From Tetradesmus obliquus (taxonomy: Eukaryota > Chlorophyta > Chlorophyceae > Sphaeropleales > Scenedesmaceae), in the NCBI GenBank assembly GCA_030272155.1, contig CP126191.1, positions 8,764,501 to 8,828,500 on the forward strand: a stretch of DNA of 64,000 nt, written 5' to 3'. Below are positions 1-12,942 of the stretch, one piece after another (the first letter of the stretch is position 1; each line of letters begins with the position of its first letter). A program made the translations under genes and the position numbers. A model generated the notes under the pieces. The model made no database searches and was not told the origin of the DNA. It worked only from the letters and a program-made list of their open reading frames with translations.

Positions 1-571
1 GGCCTGATACCGCCTCGTCCAATGCAGCTCGGTTCTGTTCTCTGCTGCTGATGGTGCTGCTGCTGGCGGCGGCTGCGCTGTCCTTGTTGTTGACGCTGCT
101 GCTTCTGCTGCTGCTGTTGCTGCTGTGCCAGCTGCGCATTAGCTGGGCGATGTCCTGCAAGTGATCCAGCACCTTGGCGCGAACCTACAGGCAGACCAGC
201 AGCAGCAGATGTAACAAACGGCAGGCCTCCCTGCTGTCTTTCACACCCGGCAATGCACATATGCATGTGTACACAACAGCCCTACTTCTGCAGCAGCAAC
301 AGCCGTCGAACTCTGCTGGCCGACTAAGTGTGTTAATCGCTCGCCGCACCTGTTGCACAGTGGCGCCCAGCAGCCAATTATAGTCTGCAAGCCGCATGGC
401 CCTGAACTCTGGCATCAGTGGCCACTCATATAGCACAGGCTGGATGAAGCCAGTGTCATCGGCAATGCTAGGCAGCGGCTCAGCGCCAGGCTGGAAGTAT
501 GCGTGCAGCATCCTGCACACAAGGTTTTGAGCGGTGATAAAGTTGGGTGGGCGCAGCGTGTGCAGCAGCAT
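1..571 (-). CDS. Unidentified gene, 5' part only, truncated by left window edge
   Basis: Reading starts at an ATG at 571 with no in-frame acceptor between it and an upstream TGA, so I take this as the start. Exon 1 runs 571-350 and ends at a GTGCGG donor. Exon 2 starts at 184 after an acceptor ending TGTAG and is open to the window edge; both are phase 0. The non-repetitive stretch includes NFITAQNLVCRMLHAYFQPG, ADDTGFIQPVLYEWPLMPEF and, across the junction, VQQVRAKVLDHLQDIAQL, followed by a Ser/Asn/Gln-rich tail coded by CAG-type triplets. The amino-acid mix and the clean phase match favour real coding sequence. I do not recognise the family and assign no function. An upstream exon cannot be excluded. 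Confidence 0.45.
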
Positions 572-3341
572 GACAGTGACGAGAGAGGGGGCCAGGAGTC
601 ACACCAGGTAGCTGCTAGTGCGGCAGCTGCAGTGACAGAGGCATACGCTGGGTGCCTGTACAGTTTGAGCCCTTTGTGGCCTGCAGAAAATAATCTGCAC
701 ATATGCCAGGGAACGTGTTGGCTCTGCTGCTGGTGCTGCTGCCGCTGGTGTGGCTGCCATGTCAGGTGCCATGCTGCTTGCCAGTCACACTGCAGCAGCG
801 CACCTGGTGACGGCGTCTTGGTGCTGCACCAGCAGGTCCATTGCCCTGCTGTTCAGCAGCAGCTGGTCGTGCTCATCCTGAAGCTTACTGGCTGCCAGGC
901 GCCGCTTGCTCTTCTTGCGCTCGAGCTGCAGCAGCAAGCAACAGCAGCAGCAGCGTTGTCCAGTGGGTCCTGCTACTGTGCGCTGCTGGGCAGGCTAGGC
1001 ACGGGCAGGACAGCCATGCGTGCTGATCTTGCATGCGTTAGGGTGTACAGCAACACAGCAGGCAGGCCGGACTGCAGCGATTTCCATTCGCCTGCCTCCC
1101 AGACCCACACCTGTGCAATTGTGTTTTTCAGCCTTTCTACCGACATCTTCAGGCATAACTATAAGGAGCCAAGAGTTAACCCATGGGCAGCTGGAGCTTC
1201 GCGTGCTGGGCCCTGGATATGTGCTGCGTCCGTGATTGAATGCCTGTCATTGAGGGCTGTAGCAGATATTGACGCACGGCGTGGGCCACGCGGCGTGGCA
1301 GGGCCTGCCAGGACATGACTAGCCATATGCGACCGCTAAAGGTCCTAAATTAGTTCACTGATACGATCGTTAAAGCAGAATCGCCTGCGCTCACCTGGTG
1401 TTACCAGTAATCTGCTCACTCACATGTCTAGTTGTGGGTGCTGGTTGGTTACATGCTGAAGTGAGTTGATTTCGTAGTCCAGCAGAGTTGAACAGTCGTC
1501 TCATACACCAATAACAGGGTTTCAACTTGAACTGGCCAGGCAACATGTGTCCTGAAGGTCCTTTCCACGCGCATACTGTGATAGCAAGTCCTGCATGCCA
1601 TTGGTGCTGCTGTACATGCAACCACCCACCAACCCCTTCTCTAGTTTAGAAGAGGGGCAGTAACGACGTCTTCATTGACATGCGCAGCTGCGGCACATCC
1701 ATGGCTGTGCAATGATCACTACAACAGCACTTGCGAAAGGATACATCCACGCGACCGCCGTGCGCCGTTGACAGAAAGTTTGCAAGTTGCATGTAAGCAT
1801 CCTGATCACACACTGCTGCAACAGCGCGCACAGCAACAGCCAGTGACAGCAGCACTTGCAGCATACCAGGCGTCATCAGTAGCTGTCACAACAACACGCC
1901 CTGTTTCTCGCCGCTGCATGCTGCTAGCAAGTAGTACTTGCTCCAGATGTGCAGCAGTGAAACAACGCACCAGTAGCGTGCACAGTAATTGCAGATTGTG
2001 TCGATACATCGATGTAGATGCAGACTCTGCATCCACGGATGATCCTGCAAGTGACACAGCAGTGCATGCTGTTGCACTGTGACACCCGTAGCAAGAACAC
2101 AACAAAGCCACGTCCGCCAGACAGACAGCATTAGCCATGGTGCTAGCAAAGACGAACGCAGACGAACGCACCACATCAGATCATGACATACTGTAATAGT
2201 GTGGCCAAAAAAACGCTGCCACTAAGCTGCAGCAACGTTGCTGCTGATTGCCGCAAGCCAGTGCGCGCTGTGCAGAAGCAATGCCCAGCAAACGAAACTA
2301 ATGCCTGTACAAAAGCTGCTGCGTGCTCTGACCTTGAAAGTGCTCTCTGCGCATGATCTGGGCCATTCCACACTACACAACGCAACAATAAGCATGTTGT
2401 ATGTGGTGTGATTGTCAATATGTATACGATGAACAGCAGTGCAGAGTGAACAATGTGTACGCAATGACAGTGTGCATTCAGCAACAGAACAGGGGGCAGT
2501 CCAGCAGGTCTGCAGCCTGCCCAGCATTTGAAGCAGCATGGTCACTGCATGCTGCTGTGCACACTGGTGCAACAGCAACAAGCTTTGTGGCATCAAAAAG
2601 CAAGTGAGTGACTGTGCAAGCTAAACACATCCTTGACCAGTGCTGTCGCCCACAGAGCAGACATAACATGCAGCAGTGCCAGCAGTTGTGCTGCAAACAG
2701 CACGGTATGCACGCACGCCTGGACTGTATGCAAGGCCACTGCAAGGTGAAAAGATCAGGCAATGTGCACGCAGCAGTACGATAGCAACCATGCCGCGGCA
2801 CAAGGCAGCACAGAAGCACTCGCAATCCCCGACTACTGCTGCAAACAGCAATGGCAGCTACAGCAGCAGTACCTGGGCGGCTTCTGCACCACAACTGCAG
2901 CACACTGCAGGGCAAAGGTCACCACAACAGCACGATGAAGTCGACAGTACATCAACCAGCCCACAGCCAATCATCGTTTGGAACATTCTTCTCTGCTGCA
3001 GCCTCGCTTGCTGTTGCCACCTTGCTGAGTCAGCATTAACCTACCACAGGCCACCTTGCTGAGTCAGCAATCACCTACCAAAGGCAGGAAGCACAGCCCT
3101 AGTCAGCACACAGGCCTCCTGCAAGTTCCATCACGCTGCTGGCTGCTGCGCCACAAGCCACTCCACACCCGCCGTCCTCATGTCCCACCAGCCTGACACT
3201 GGCCACTGCAAACCACACCCCCACAATCAGCAAGGAAAAAACAACAAGAAGAAAACGGCACTGCCTCACACATCCCCTGCAGCAGCCGGTCATCTTCAGC
3301 GCCTCACTCTTTTGCTGGACCTCCTTCGCTCCTCTCACTCT
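572..3341. other. Intergenic or unresolved sequence, no supported gene
   Basis: Open frames here on both strands are short, overlap one another and contain no recognisable domain or coherent splice chain. A tandem duplication of about 36 bp (core GGCCACCTTGCTGAGTCAGC) lies at about 3015-3078. The 5' control region of the left-edge gene should lie just above 571. Confidence 0.5.
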
Positions 3342-4477
3342 TCACTCTGTCTCGTCGCGCTCAAAGCCGAGGTCTGCCTTGGCCTGCGCAGCAATGTCGC
3401 CAGCCAGCCGCCGCATGCTGGCCCAGTTCAGCGACGCCCTGTGTGCAAAGGCTTTCGCAAACCACAGCGGGTCTTGCCCTTCCAGCTTTTCATTGATCTC
3501 AGCCCGCCTGCGCTGCACGCGCTGCAGCAGGCCCTGCGCCGCATCCTGCTGCTGCTGCTGCTCCTCAAAGCTGTCCTGCAGGAAGCCGTCCTGCTGCAGG
3601 AGGGCGTCTTGCTCATCCACCTCATGCTGCTGCTGCTGCTGCAGTGCGCTGCTGTGTGCAGCGTGGTAGGCCGCAGCCACACCGCTGCTGCTGCTGCTGG
3701 CGCTGGCAGTGCTAGGCAGAGTGTGGTGCTGTGCAGCAGTCCTGGTGGCTGCATGCTGCTGCTGCTGCTGGATCATGGCCTGGCTGTAGCGCAGGAATTC
3801 CACTCCAAGGCAAAAGGGTGGTGCTGTGTGCCCCTGCAAAGACCGCGATCAAGCAAGCACAGGCGGGTGAGTCACCACCACATGAACGCAGCAACAGGCT
3901 TCATGGCCATTACAGTTCATGCAGAGCGGTAGCACTGGCCTGAACACAAAGCCATGAGAATCCTTGATGGTGTGTAGTTGCTTGCAGCTCATGATCCTGC
4001 ACAGCTGAATAGGTAACACATGCCACTGGTGCAGCAGCACCACCACAGGCTCACTCACAGAGGAGTAGATGCTGCTGCCTAGGCAGTGCATGGAGTAGAC
4101 TTGGGCGTTTTTGTATTCCATAGAGAGCTCCCTTGTCTCATGGTGCTGCTGCAAGTCCACAGCCTCGTTCCCAACACTGTGTGTGACACCGTAGCAGGTT
4201 GCTCCGTAGGTGTAGCTACCAGACCCCTTCTCTTGAGCAGCAGCCTGGAATACCAAAAGACCACTGCAGCGAGATTGTGCCATTGCTAGCAGGCGAGAAA
4301 CACGAATGCGAGCAAGAAGCCGGATGAGCCGTGTGAGAGGGTGATTCTTTGGAACAAAAAGCCGGCAATTGTATCTTTAAACACTGTTGTTGATATGATC
4401 AACAGCTCCAGCTGCGCCTTCAGTTGATTCAGGCTCTGAGCATGGGCGTTCTTCTGTGGGAAACCCTGCCCACCCAA
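3342..4477 (-). CDS. Probable protein-coding gene of unknown function
   Basis: The last exon (3833-3342, 164 codons with stop) follows a TTTGCAG acceptor and is the best-supported part. It has a Gln-rich stretch, then a non-repetitive C-terminus containing RRRAEINEKLEGQDPLWFAK and SLNWASMRRLAGDIAAQAKA that looks helical. An upstream exon at about 4240-3880 reads GSGSYTYGATCYGVTH and continues to a donor near 3878-3875. A further candidate at about 4463-4370 carries AQSLNQLKAQLELLI after a CCCACAG acceptor. No ATG is in frame at the far end, so one or more 5' exons are unresolved and the gene may extend above 4477. I do not recognise the family. The terminal exon is likely real; joins above 3840 are tentative. 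Confidence 0.45.
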
Positions 4478-4826
4478 AGTCGCATCATCTTATGTTCTGC
4501 TGAAACAGCTCACTAGTTTGCTAACGGTAGATCAATTGTTTTTGCTGTGAGAAGCAACCCGTCTTGCTCCCTTTTCAGCGAGCCCGGGTCGAAACATTCA
4601 ACAAAAGCCCCATTGCTCGCCAAACTTTACCAGGAACCGTGAACCGTCGGCAACACACGATGTAACTAGCTGCACGTAGATTGGCAGAGGTCGCACACCT
4701 CTGTAGCAGCAGCACGCCGGACGTCACCCCCAGCATGCGCTGATCACATAGCTTAATCATTGCAGCACCTTTGTCAGCGGACTGGGGTGCTGGAAAAGAA
4801 CCTAGAGCCCTCGCAAGGGGCCCGGA

Positions 4827-5657
4827 ATGGGCCTGTTCCAGGTGACCAGTCTTCTCTGCTGCTCATTGCACCGGCCAGGTACTGCTGTTATGCAGCACAT
4901 CCACACCTTTGCTGCACTGCAGGGGGGCAACTTGTTCCAGGACCCCGAGATAATAAATGCCTTCTCCGGTGCTATAGCAGGTGTGGCCGAACACCATGCA
5001 GCTGCCAACCAAGCAGCTGCAGCCTGCATCGGCAGTTGATGCCTTGCATCCCGCACTGCATGCATGCATGGGTTATGCCTAGCAGTTGAGCGCTGGGTGT
5101 CTGCAGTATGTGTGCAGCACTTTATATGTGCTTGCAGGGCTGGACTTACAGCAGCTGCGTGGTCCTCTGAGCATGCCGCAGATGGCTGCACCGGCACCAG
5201 CACTGCAGCAGAACTTTGCTTGTGAATTGCTCTCAGCTGCAATGCTAACCTAGGGCGCCAGGCCTGCGCGTGCAATGGCACAGCAGAATCGTGTGCAAGC
5301 AATGGTACATATGTGCTATTGATAACGCGTGTATGCAGCGGCGCGTCAAACTGCAGCAGCGCGTCAAACTGCAGCAGCGCGTCAAACTGCAGCAGCATCA
5401 AGGGCCACGGTGAATGCACGTGTCTATACTTTTCAGTACTCCAAAGCCTTTACACGAGCTGAGTGACCTACCTCAGCCTCCCGACACGCTTACATTACAC
5501 TCCTATTCCCGTCTATTGTGTGCTGCGTCCGCTGCTGCCGTCAGGCGCGCTCACGGCCACGTTTGTGTGCCCGCTGGATGTGCTCAAGACGCGGCTGCAG
5601 GTGCAGCGCATCGCCAGCAGCCAGCGCGTGGGCATCGCAGGTGCGCAGCAGCAGCAC

Positions 5658-5690
<33 letters not shown>

Positions 5691-7768
5691 CACCAGCACT
5701 AGCAATGGCAGCAGCAGCAGCAGCCAGCGCGGGGGCATCGCAGGTGTGGAGCAGCATCCAGCACCCAGCAGCGGCAGCGGCAGCAGCGCTAGCAGCAGCA
5801 GCAGCAGCGGCAGCGGCAGCGGCAGCAGCAGCAGCAGCACCAGCAGCAGCAGCACCCAGCACCGCAACAACAGCAGCATCATGAGGGGAGGTGTCTCAGC
5901 ACAGTGCACGGCGTCACTCGGCAAGACTATGCAGCGACATGCAGCAACAGATGGGAGGTTTCAGGGAATGTCCAGTGTCGCTCAGCTCAGCACAGTGCAA
6001 TGCAGGCAGCATGGGCAGCTGCAGCCTTGTTGCACATCACTGGCCAGCTGCTGCTGCACACACGGCAGCCTGTGCCGCACAGCAGCAGCAGCAACAACAG
6101 CACGACCTACACAATCACCAGACTGAACACGCCACCTGCTTGCAAGTCCTCTGCTGATGGAATGAACACGCGTGTTGGATGTTGGTGCTGCTGTGCCGCA
6201 GGTGGCTTGGCGGGCATTGTGCGGCAGGAGGGCTTTGGGGGGCTGTACCGCGGTCTGACACCCACCCTCATGGCGCTGCTGCCAAACTGGGCGGTGAGTG
6301 AGCCCGGAGGTGCACTCAGCTGCAGAGCAGCAGCTGAGGCGGCAACAGCAGCAGGGGTGGTAGCAGCAGCTGACGCAGCAAAAGCGCAGGGCGCAGCAAA
6401 AGCACAGGGCGCAGCAGCAGGCATTGCAGATGGTGCTGCAGCTACGGCTTCTGCTGCTGCAAGGCACCTGGCAGCTTTCAGTTGAATTACATAACATGCA
6501 CTTGAAATTGAAATTGAAGGAGGCTGAGTTGCACAAAGTCCATCTGCTTGGACCTTTGGCTTGCGTCGGGTGGTATTGCACAGTTGCCGGCAGGCGCATG
6601 TGCAGCTGCAGCACACCTGGGCGAAGCATTGGTGGTAAATCTGTGGTAGATACCGCAATTATAGCTGCAGCGGGGTAGGCAAAGCAGTTTCAAGAACACA
6701 TGTGGGCTCGTTTGCTGATGGCCCCAGTCGGTGCCAAAGTGTGCCCACAACGTGTCTGCCCCTCCTTGCGCACTGCGCTGCACTTGCAGGTGTACTTCAC
6801 TGTGTATGGCAGGCTGAAGACCACGCTCACCACGCGGCCTGGCGGTGGGTGCTGCTACAGCCAGCAGGGCAGCAGCGGCAATGCGTGCGTCAGTGCACAG
6901 CAGCAGCAGAAAGATGCGCAGCCAGCAGCAGGCAGCAGCACTGCAGCGGCTGCAGCAATTCGCTGACAGCAGTAGGTGACGCGGCGCAACACATGGTCTG
7001 GATGGCGTGTGCATGAATCTTTGGATTGTTATGGCCTGCAGCAGGAAGCATCTGGCAAGTGCCTCGTTTGCAGCTGCTTCAAACCAAACACCACATGTGG
7101 GGAAGGCCTCATTTCTCACCCTGCTGCTGCTGCTGCTGCCGCTGCTGCTGCTGCTGCTGCTGTTGCAGGCCGCACCGTGCCAGCCACGCCAGCCATCCAC
7201 ATGACAGCAGCAGCAGGCGCAGGCGTGGCCACACTCATCGTGACCAACCCGCTGTGGGTCATTAAAACGCGCCTGCAAACCCAACACATGGCCATTGGCT
7301 ACGGCAAGGCAAGCCTGCGGCCCTACAGGGGCACTTTTGATGCGCTGGCGCGCATAACACGCGAGGAGGGGCTGCGGGGGCTATACAGCGGGCTGGCGCC
7401 TAGCATGGCTGGGATCTGTCACGTGGCGATTCAGTTCCCGCTGTATGAGGCCTCTAAGGTACGATGCTGCAATGTTGTAGGCTTGCAGTTATGAGTATGT
7501 GTGTTAAGCTTAACAAGTACGTTGTAAAGGTTGGTATTCAATTTATCCAGGTGAGCTGCGGCACGCGGCAGCATTGCTATTCGCTGAGCGGCTGCAGTGT
7601 GCTGGCTTGTTTAATCCGTATACATTAACGTATCTGTATGTCTGCGGTATGTCTGTTGTGGCTTTGCTGTGGTGAGTGCGACCATCTCCAGCAATGCGCA
7701 GCTGTACTCTGCTTACACAGTGCTGCCTCATACACTCAACTCGCTGCCTGCTGTGGCCACACACCACC

Positions 7769-7812
<44 letters not shown>

Positions 7813-8319
7813 AGCTGAACGCCGCCACGCGGCGCGGCTGCCGCACGGACGAGCTGAGTGCCAGCGAGCTGGTTGTGACCAGCGCCTTCAGCAAGATGGT
7901 TGCCAGCACCATCACCTACCCGCACGAGGTGGTGCGCTCTTACATGCACGTCACAGGTGCGCTGCCCGCGGTGAAGCGGGATATTGTATACTTGCACACA
8001 GCATGTGATCAGGAAGCTTGCATGCAACATGCATGTTCTCTGTCAGCGGCAGCAGTGCGTGCTATTGCTGCTGCACGTCCACAAATGCGCTGGCCGCGGC
8101 AAAGCTGGATCGTATTGTATACTTGCACACAGCAGCGGGGCATGTTATTGCCGAGGTATGATGTAACATGTGCTCACAACGTGTACATGGCTGTGCGTGC
8201 ATTGCGCGTCTGCCCTGCATACGTCGACTGATGTCTGTACAGCAGCGCGGTCAAACACAGGAGCCTTGGCACGCGTTGCTGTAAGCCAAGCGCTGGTTGC
8301 ATCCCTCTCCTCACAGCAC

Positions 8320-8354
<35 letters not shown>

Positions 8355-8669
8355 AGGCAGCGGCCCGTGGAACGGGCTGTCGGAGGCGTGCCGTGTCATT
8401 TTCCGGGAGGACGGCATCCGCGGCTTCTACCGCGGCTGCGGCACAAACCTGCTGCGCACCACGCCCGCGGCAGCGCTCACCTTCACTAGCTTCGAGCTGA
8501 TTGCACGTGCGCTGCGCAAGGTGTCCGGGCCGCAGCAGGCGTCTTCTGAAGAGCTGCCCGACCTGCTGGACGCGCAGCAGCAGGAGCTGCAGCTGCAGCC
8601 GCAGCAAGGGCACCTGCAGGAGCAGCAGCAGCAGCAGCTTCAGCGGCCGGGGTTAGGGTACGGCAGCTC

Positions 8670-8702
<33 letters not shown>

Positions 8703-8847
8703 TGGCCACCAAAGGGTGGCGCATAGCCCGTATGGCAGCCATCAGCAGCAGCAGCAGCAGCAGCACTTAGGTAGTGCTGCACAGCAGATAGCGGAGCTGT
8801 CGCGGCCGCATCATGTGACGGTAGCAGCGCCGGGGAAGAACTTGTGA
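4827..8847 (+). CDS. NDT: Mitochondrial carrier family protein, NAD+ transporter NDT1/NDT2-like
   Basis: Seven exons join in phase: 4827-4980, 5545-5640, 6202-6293, 6790-6844, 7169-7458, 7815-7956, 8357-8847, giving about 439 residues. The three SLC25 repeats are plain: [13 protein letters not shown], then [33 protein letters not shown], then [24 protein letters not shown], then [17 protein letters not shown]. The order and wording match plant NAD+ carriers, including the diagnostic NPLWV (W in the second signature) and GLYSGLAP. The family exchanges NAD+ for ADP/AMP across inner mitochondrial, plastid or peroxisomal membranes; which one is not shown here. An odd feature is a Gln-rich tail of about 100 residues after the last helix, where plant homologues stop soon after. 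The start is uncertain: ATG 4827 reads through in frame, but 4842-4922 could also be a spliced intron. Two TGTAA signals at 9529 and 9544 may end the transcript. Confidence 0.9.
5342..5396. repeat. 18-bp tandem repeat, three copies, in carrier intron 1
   Basis: The unit GCGTCAAACTGCAGCAGC is repeated three times head to tail. Each copy contains CTGCAG, so each also offers a weak acceptor-like site. Confidence 0.85.
7119..7168 (+). repeat. (CTG)n tract abutting acceptor of carrier exon 5
   Basis: An interrupted CTG/CCG triplet run ends in TGTTGCAG directly at the exon-5 acceptor. The same arrangement recurs before exon 6 (7769-7814) and exon 7 (8321-8356) of this gene, and in several other genes of the window. 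Confidence 0.85.
7940..8136 (+). repeat. Echo of carrier exon-6 3' edge in intron 6
   Basis: The junction at 7956/7957 and the first part of the intron (core TGCGCTGCCCGCGG, then ATTGTATACTTGCACACAGC) are repeated about 128 bp downstream, with the copied junction near 8085. In the copy the donor GT has become AT, so it should not splice. Identity is high in the last 25 bp and lower near the junction. Confidence 0.75.
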
Positions 8848-11800
8848 ACCTTGTTGAACGACAGCGGATGTGGCAGATAGACGCGTTGTGGGGTTTGCGA
8901 CGTAGCGGCAATGGCAATGGACGGGCTGTTCTGTTCAGCGGCTCACTAGTTTGCAGACAGGGTGTGCCTGGTGCGGGTTGCATGTTTGCATCACTGCAGA
9001 GGTCCGTGATGCATATGCAAGCCACTGTTGCCGCCATGTACGGCATGCTTGTCTCTAGCCTGCTTGTGAGCTGCAACCAGCAGCAGCAGCCTTGTGTGTG
9101 AAACAGCAACCGGCATCGAGCGCTGAATTTAGTTTTTTGTGTGTTCTTTGTGCAAACATACGTATGTGTGTGTTGCGGAGGGACGCACGGGGAGAGCCCG
9201 AGGCATATGCTCATGCATGGGTTTGCATCTGTGAATTGCGCAGCGCGGGCATCCTGCAGGCTTGCATTACTTGCATGCACATTTGGTGCTGCTCGAGCTT
9301 TGCATGGTGTGTACGCGTGTGCTGGGGGCGTGCCTATGCTGACTGACAACTGTCTGATTAATGCTGCACGCGCCAGCCTGGCTGAGCGGTCATGGGATGG
9401 TCCCAGGCATGCCCTATGTCTAGCTGGTCTGCAAACCAATTGGAGCATCTTACATGTGATGCGTGCTGCTGATGTGATGGCAGCTGGCATACCTCTTTTT
9501 TTGTTGGCTATAGCATTCATTCCACGACTGTAACAGTCTAGCTTGTAACAGTGTAGCCTGGCTCAGGCTGACGTGGAGCAAGCTTGCGTCTTAAGATACG
9601 TCAGCAGCCACTGTTATTGCAGCAGCTGGCAGTTGGCAACTGCCGGCACAGCCATGTGCACAGGAGTCGCATTCAGTTGAGAAGGTGCATCCCTGGTAAC
9701 AAAAAAAGGAGTTGTATCAAGGGCTGCAGCCAGCTGGCCACGTTTGCAGTTGGGAAAGAAGCCTCATCTCGTCTACTTAGGAGCGTGCACACCATCCAGA
9801 AGGATCCTTCCATATAGGCGTTTCAATCGGCGTGTGGACAACAGCAGTTCTGCCGCCACTTCGCATGATCACACCATGTTACCAAGCCATCAGTAGACAC
9901 CACTGGCCCGGGGTTGGTGGGCCCAACCAGGAAGTACTGCTACCATCAAACATCAACATAAAACAGCCCTGTGCCACTGCAGCTGTGCCTACACTAGTAG
10001 CCCACACAAAATCTACCTTCTGGTGGACATGAGTAGGTGAGCAGTGTCACTGCTGCAGTGACAAAAGAGGCAACAGCGAGGTCACAAGCCTTTGAAGTTG
10101 CTGAACCATCAGAAGGTATGGTGCGCTGGCCCTACGCTGTGTGAGCGTTGCGCACAGAGTGCCTTATTGCCACTACATGGCATCTGCTGCCACCAGCTAA
10201 GCAAAGTACTGCTCAAGACCGCCAGCACCACCCTCACACCCCGCAACGCCCCACTGCTGCTGCAGCAGCGGTGCTGGAACCCCACCGGCAACAAGCGTGG
10301 AGGACACACTATCATATCAAGACACAATTCAAAACACAACTCAGCAAACCCACGAAATTTAACATCAAGCAAAGAGCATCCACGCAGCTTAGCACCCAGG
10401 GGGCAGCCACACAAGCTGACTCTTTACAAGCATCGAAGCCGCCGCACTGCAACCTGTGACCCAATGGCCCTGCATACCTGCCTTCAGCACAACACTGCTG
10501 CATGCTGCTGCACAGCGGAGAGTGCCCCTAGCTGCGCCGTGTGTAGCTCATGCCGCTGCATGGCTGCAGCCAACCAGCAACCTTGTCACACTGAGCATCA
10601 AAAAGGCAGCAGCAGCACCTCAAGGAGCCCTAGCTCGGGTACAAATGAGACAATGCAGCTACACCAACGCTGTCAGAGAAACAGTCAGGAGAGCATTGCT
10701 ATCTGATGGACTGCTAGTACGCGCGCCAAACTCAATGCTGCGATAGCACATCCTGTGCGGCGCACATGAAGCAGCCTTGGCACCCCTTCAACACCAACAC
10801 CCCCGAGCCGCAGCGCACATGCCTGACACTAGCCTGTCAGTATATGCTGATTCGCCGCACCGAACATGTGTGACAGTGCTTCAAGCGAAGTATGAAGAGA
10901 GAAATCCAGCACTAGGTGTGCCATGTTGAGGTGTAGCAGCCTTGTGCCTAGCAGTTCTGCCCATTTCCATAACCCACAACCCCAAGTTGCCACACGCATG
11001 TGCTTAGCATGCGACTTCGCCCACATAGGGCAGTGGAAAGTGCTGCAATGTGCTCGCACGAGCGACGCACACACAAAACTGCTACAAAACAAACAATGCA
11101 AGTGATGTCATCGCGGAGATGTGCACACCATGTCTTTACCAAAATAAAAACCCACACAACAAGCATGCAAGGCGTATCAATCACCACCAACACACGTACT
11201 GGAGTTGCTGAATCACACCGCCGGGCGCGGCACAAGCGCCACAACAGTATGCCAGCAACACTCCAATCTACCCGCAGCAGGCAACAGCAGCACATGCCAG
11301 CTCCACACAAAACAGAGTGGCGCCTGCACTGCCGTGCTTGCTTGCTTTCTTGACAATGCTAAGGAGACCAGTGCACATCATGAAGACGACCAACAAACCG
11401 GCAGCGAGAGCACACCAGCATATGCCGTGTATGCTCTCAGCACCTCGGATGTTGACTGGTGTACAATGCGGTGACTTATGTGCCACCTGGTGCACAGGGC
11501 CAGTTAGTAAAACCAAGCACGGGTGCTGGCGTTCCAGTGTTTCAAATGCTTCAACGAGCAAGCGAGCAAGCGCCAAACAAATGCAGCTATGACTGACGAC
11601 AGAAACGCCTCCAGCTACCAACAGGGGTCAATAGCCATACACATGCCACAAAAGGGGAACTACACACACGTACATCAGCAGCTGGGAAAGGAACATCAGC
11701 GGCTACATGATGTGAATGAGCATCAGTGCTGCAGCTGCTGCTGCATCCACAGAAACACACACACATACAGTCAGCAAGCACATACATACAAGGGCTCAAG

Positions 11801-12942
11801 CCAGCGGCCACACACGCAACATACAAGCGTAGCAGGTGCGCTCTTTCATGCCACACACTGATCTACATTAGACACAGCACCATCCAGAACCGCCCCACCC
11901 TGTAACACTGGTGCAAGTATGGGCAGCCACCCAAAACGTCACCTGTCGCCCTTGCTGCTGATGAAGCACAGACAAAGCAGTGCGAAAAACCTTCACAAGC
12001 AAGAAAAGAGTCCAGCCCTACCAACACTGCCGCCAACACACTGCCACAGATACTGTGGCTGTAGCCAAACTTACGAGCTGTGCAGTCCCTGTTGTGCAAG
12101 AGCGCTGAGGCCAGCACGTGTCTGCCGTTGCCCTTTGCAGGGCAGCCGGCATGCAGTGCAGCGATGCAGCTCACAAAGCAAAAGGCGCACATATGCACGG
12201 CCTGCGTGTGTGCAGCTTATGACGGCAGAGTTGCGAAAACCAGCAACACATACACACACTCAGCTGACTGCCCCTGCATGCAGGGACAGCTGGACGCAAG
12301 CAGGATGAGCTGATGAGCAGTAACATAAGTACTGCTCTGCTGCCGTGGGTGCTGAGCACACCAGCGCACCGCCAACCAACGCAGATGCGCACCGCACCCT
12401 GCCACCGGCAGCAGAGCCAGCAACGCGCTGCAGTTTCAAAGTCGTCAACGCCCACTTGCATGCATTGCTGCATGCTGCCCAAGCCCACTTAACCCCACAC
12501 GAAAGCATAACACGGCCCGCAGCAGGAGAGCACACGCAGTTTGATGCTCCCGCACACGCGATATTGCTCGCGCACTGTGCGGCAATGCGCCAGGCAACAC
12601 ATAACCGCACCAACACCGTTGGCTGCTTGCCTCAGCTATGCAGCTGAGCTGCAGCTTCCACCACGCCGACACTGTAGGAAAGCAAAGGAGGGTCATCCAA
12701 AGCAACGCCCCACCATCACTGACGCTGCCGCAAGCGCTGTCCAACACCACCGCAGTCTTACAGGCATGCCCTGCGCACCGCAACCACTTTATTAGGCAGC
12801 AACAGTCAGCAAGAGGTCAGAACTCGCGGCCCTGCTGCACCAGAGGCATCTGCTGGGCCTTGCTCCACCTGCAGTGGATTCACATCCACCTGGCCTGCAG
12901 CGCAGCAGCAGCTGCCAGGCGCCACTGCCCAACCCTGCTGCC
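8848..12942. other. Long convergent intergenic stretch, no supported gene
   Basis: It lies between the 3' ends of the NAD+ carrier and the PAS gene. Its first 700 bp is probably carrier 3' UTR (TGTAA at 9529 and 9544). On the other side TTACA at 12758-12762 reads TGTAA on the minus strand, about 180 nt past the PAS stop. Open frames in between are short, low in conserved character and mostly shadows. I see no domain, repeat array or RNA gene. Confidence 0.5.

Noticed and set aside
8486-9520. 344-codon minus-strand frame over the carrier 3' end
   Set aside because: Its Ala/Cys-rich sequence mirrors the Gln-rich carrier tail and 3' UTR; it has no domain and overlaps a well-supported gene.
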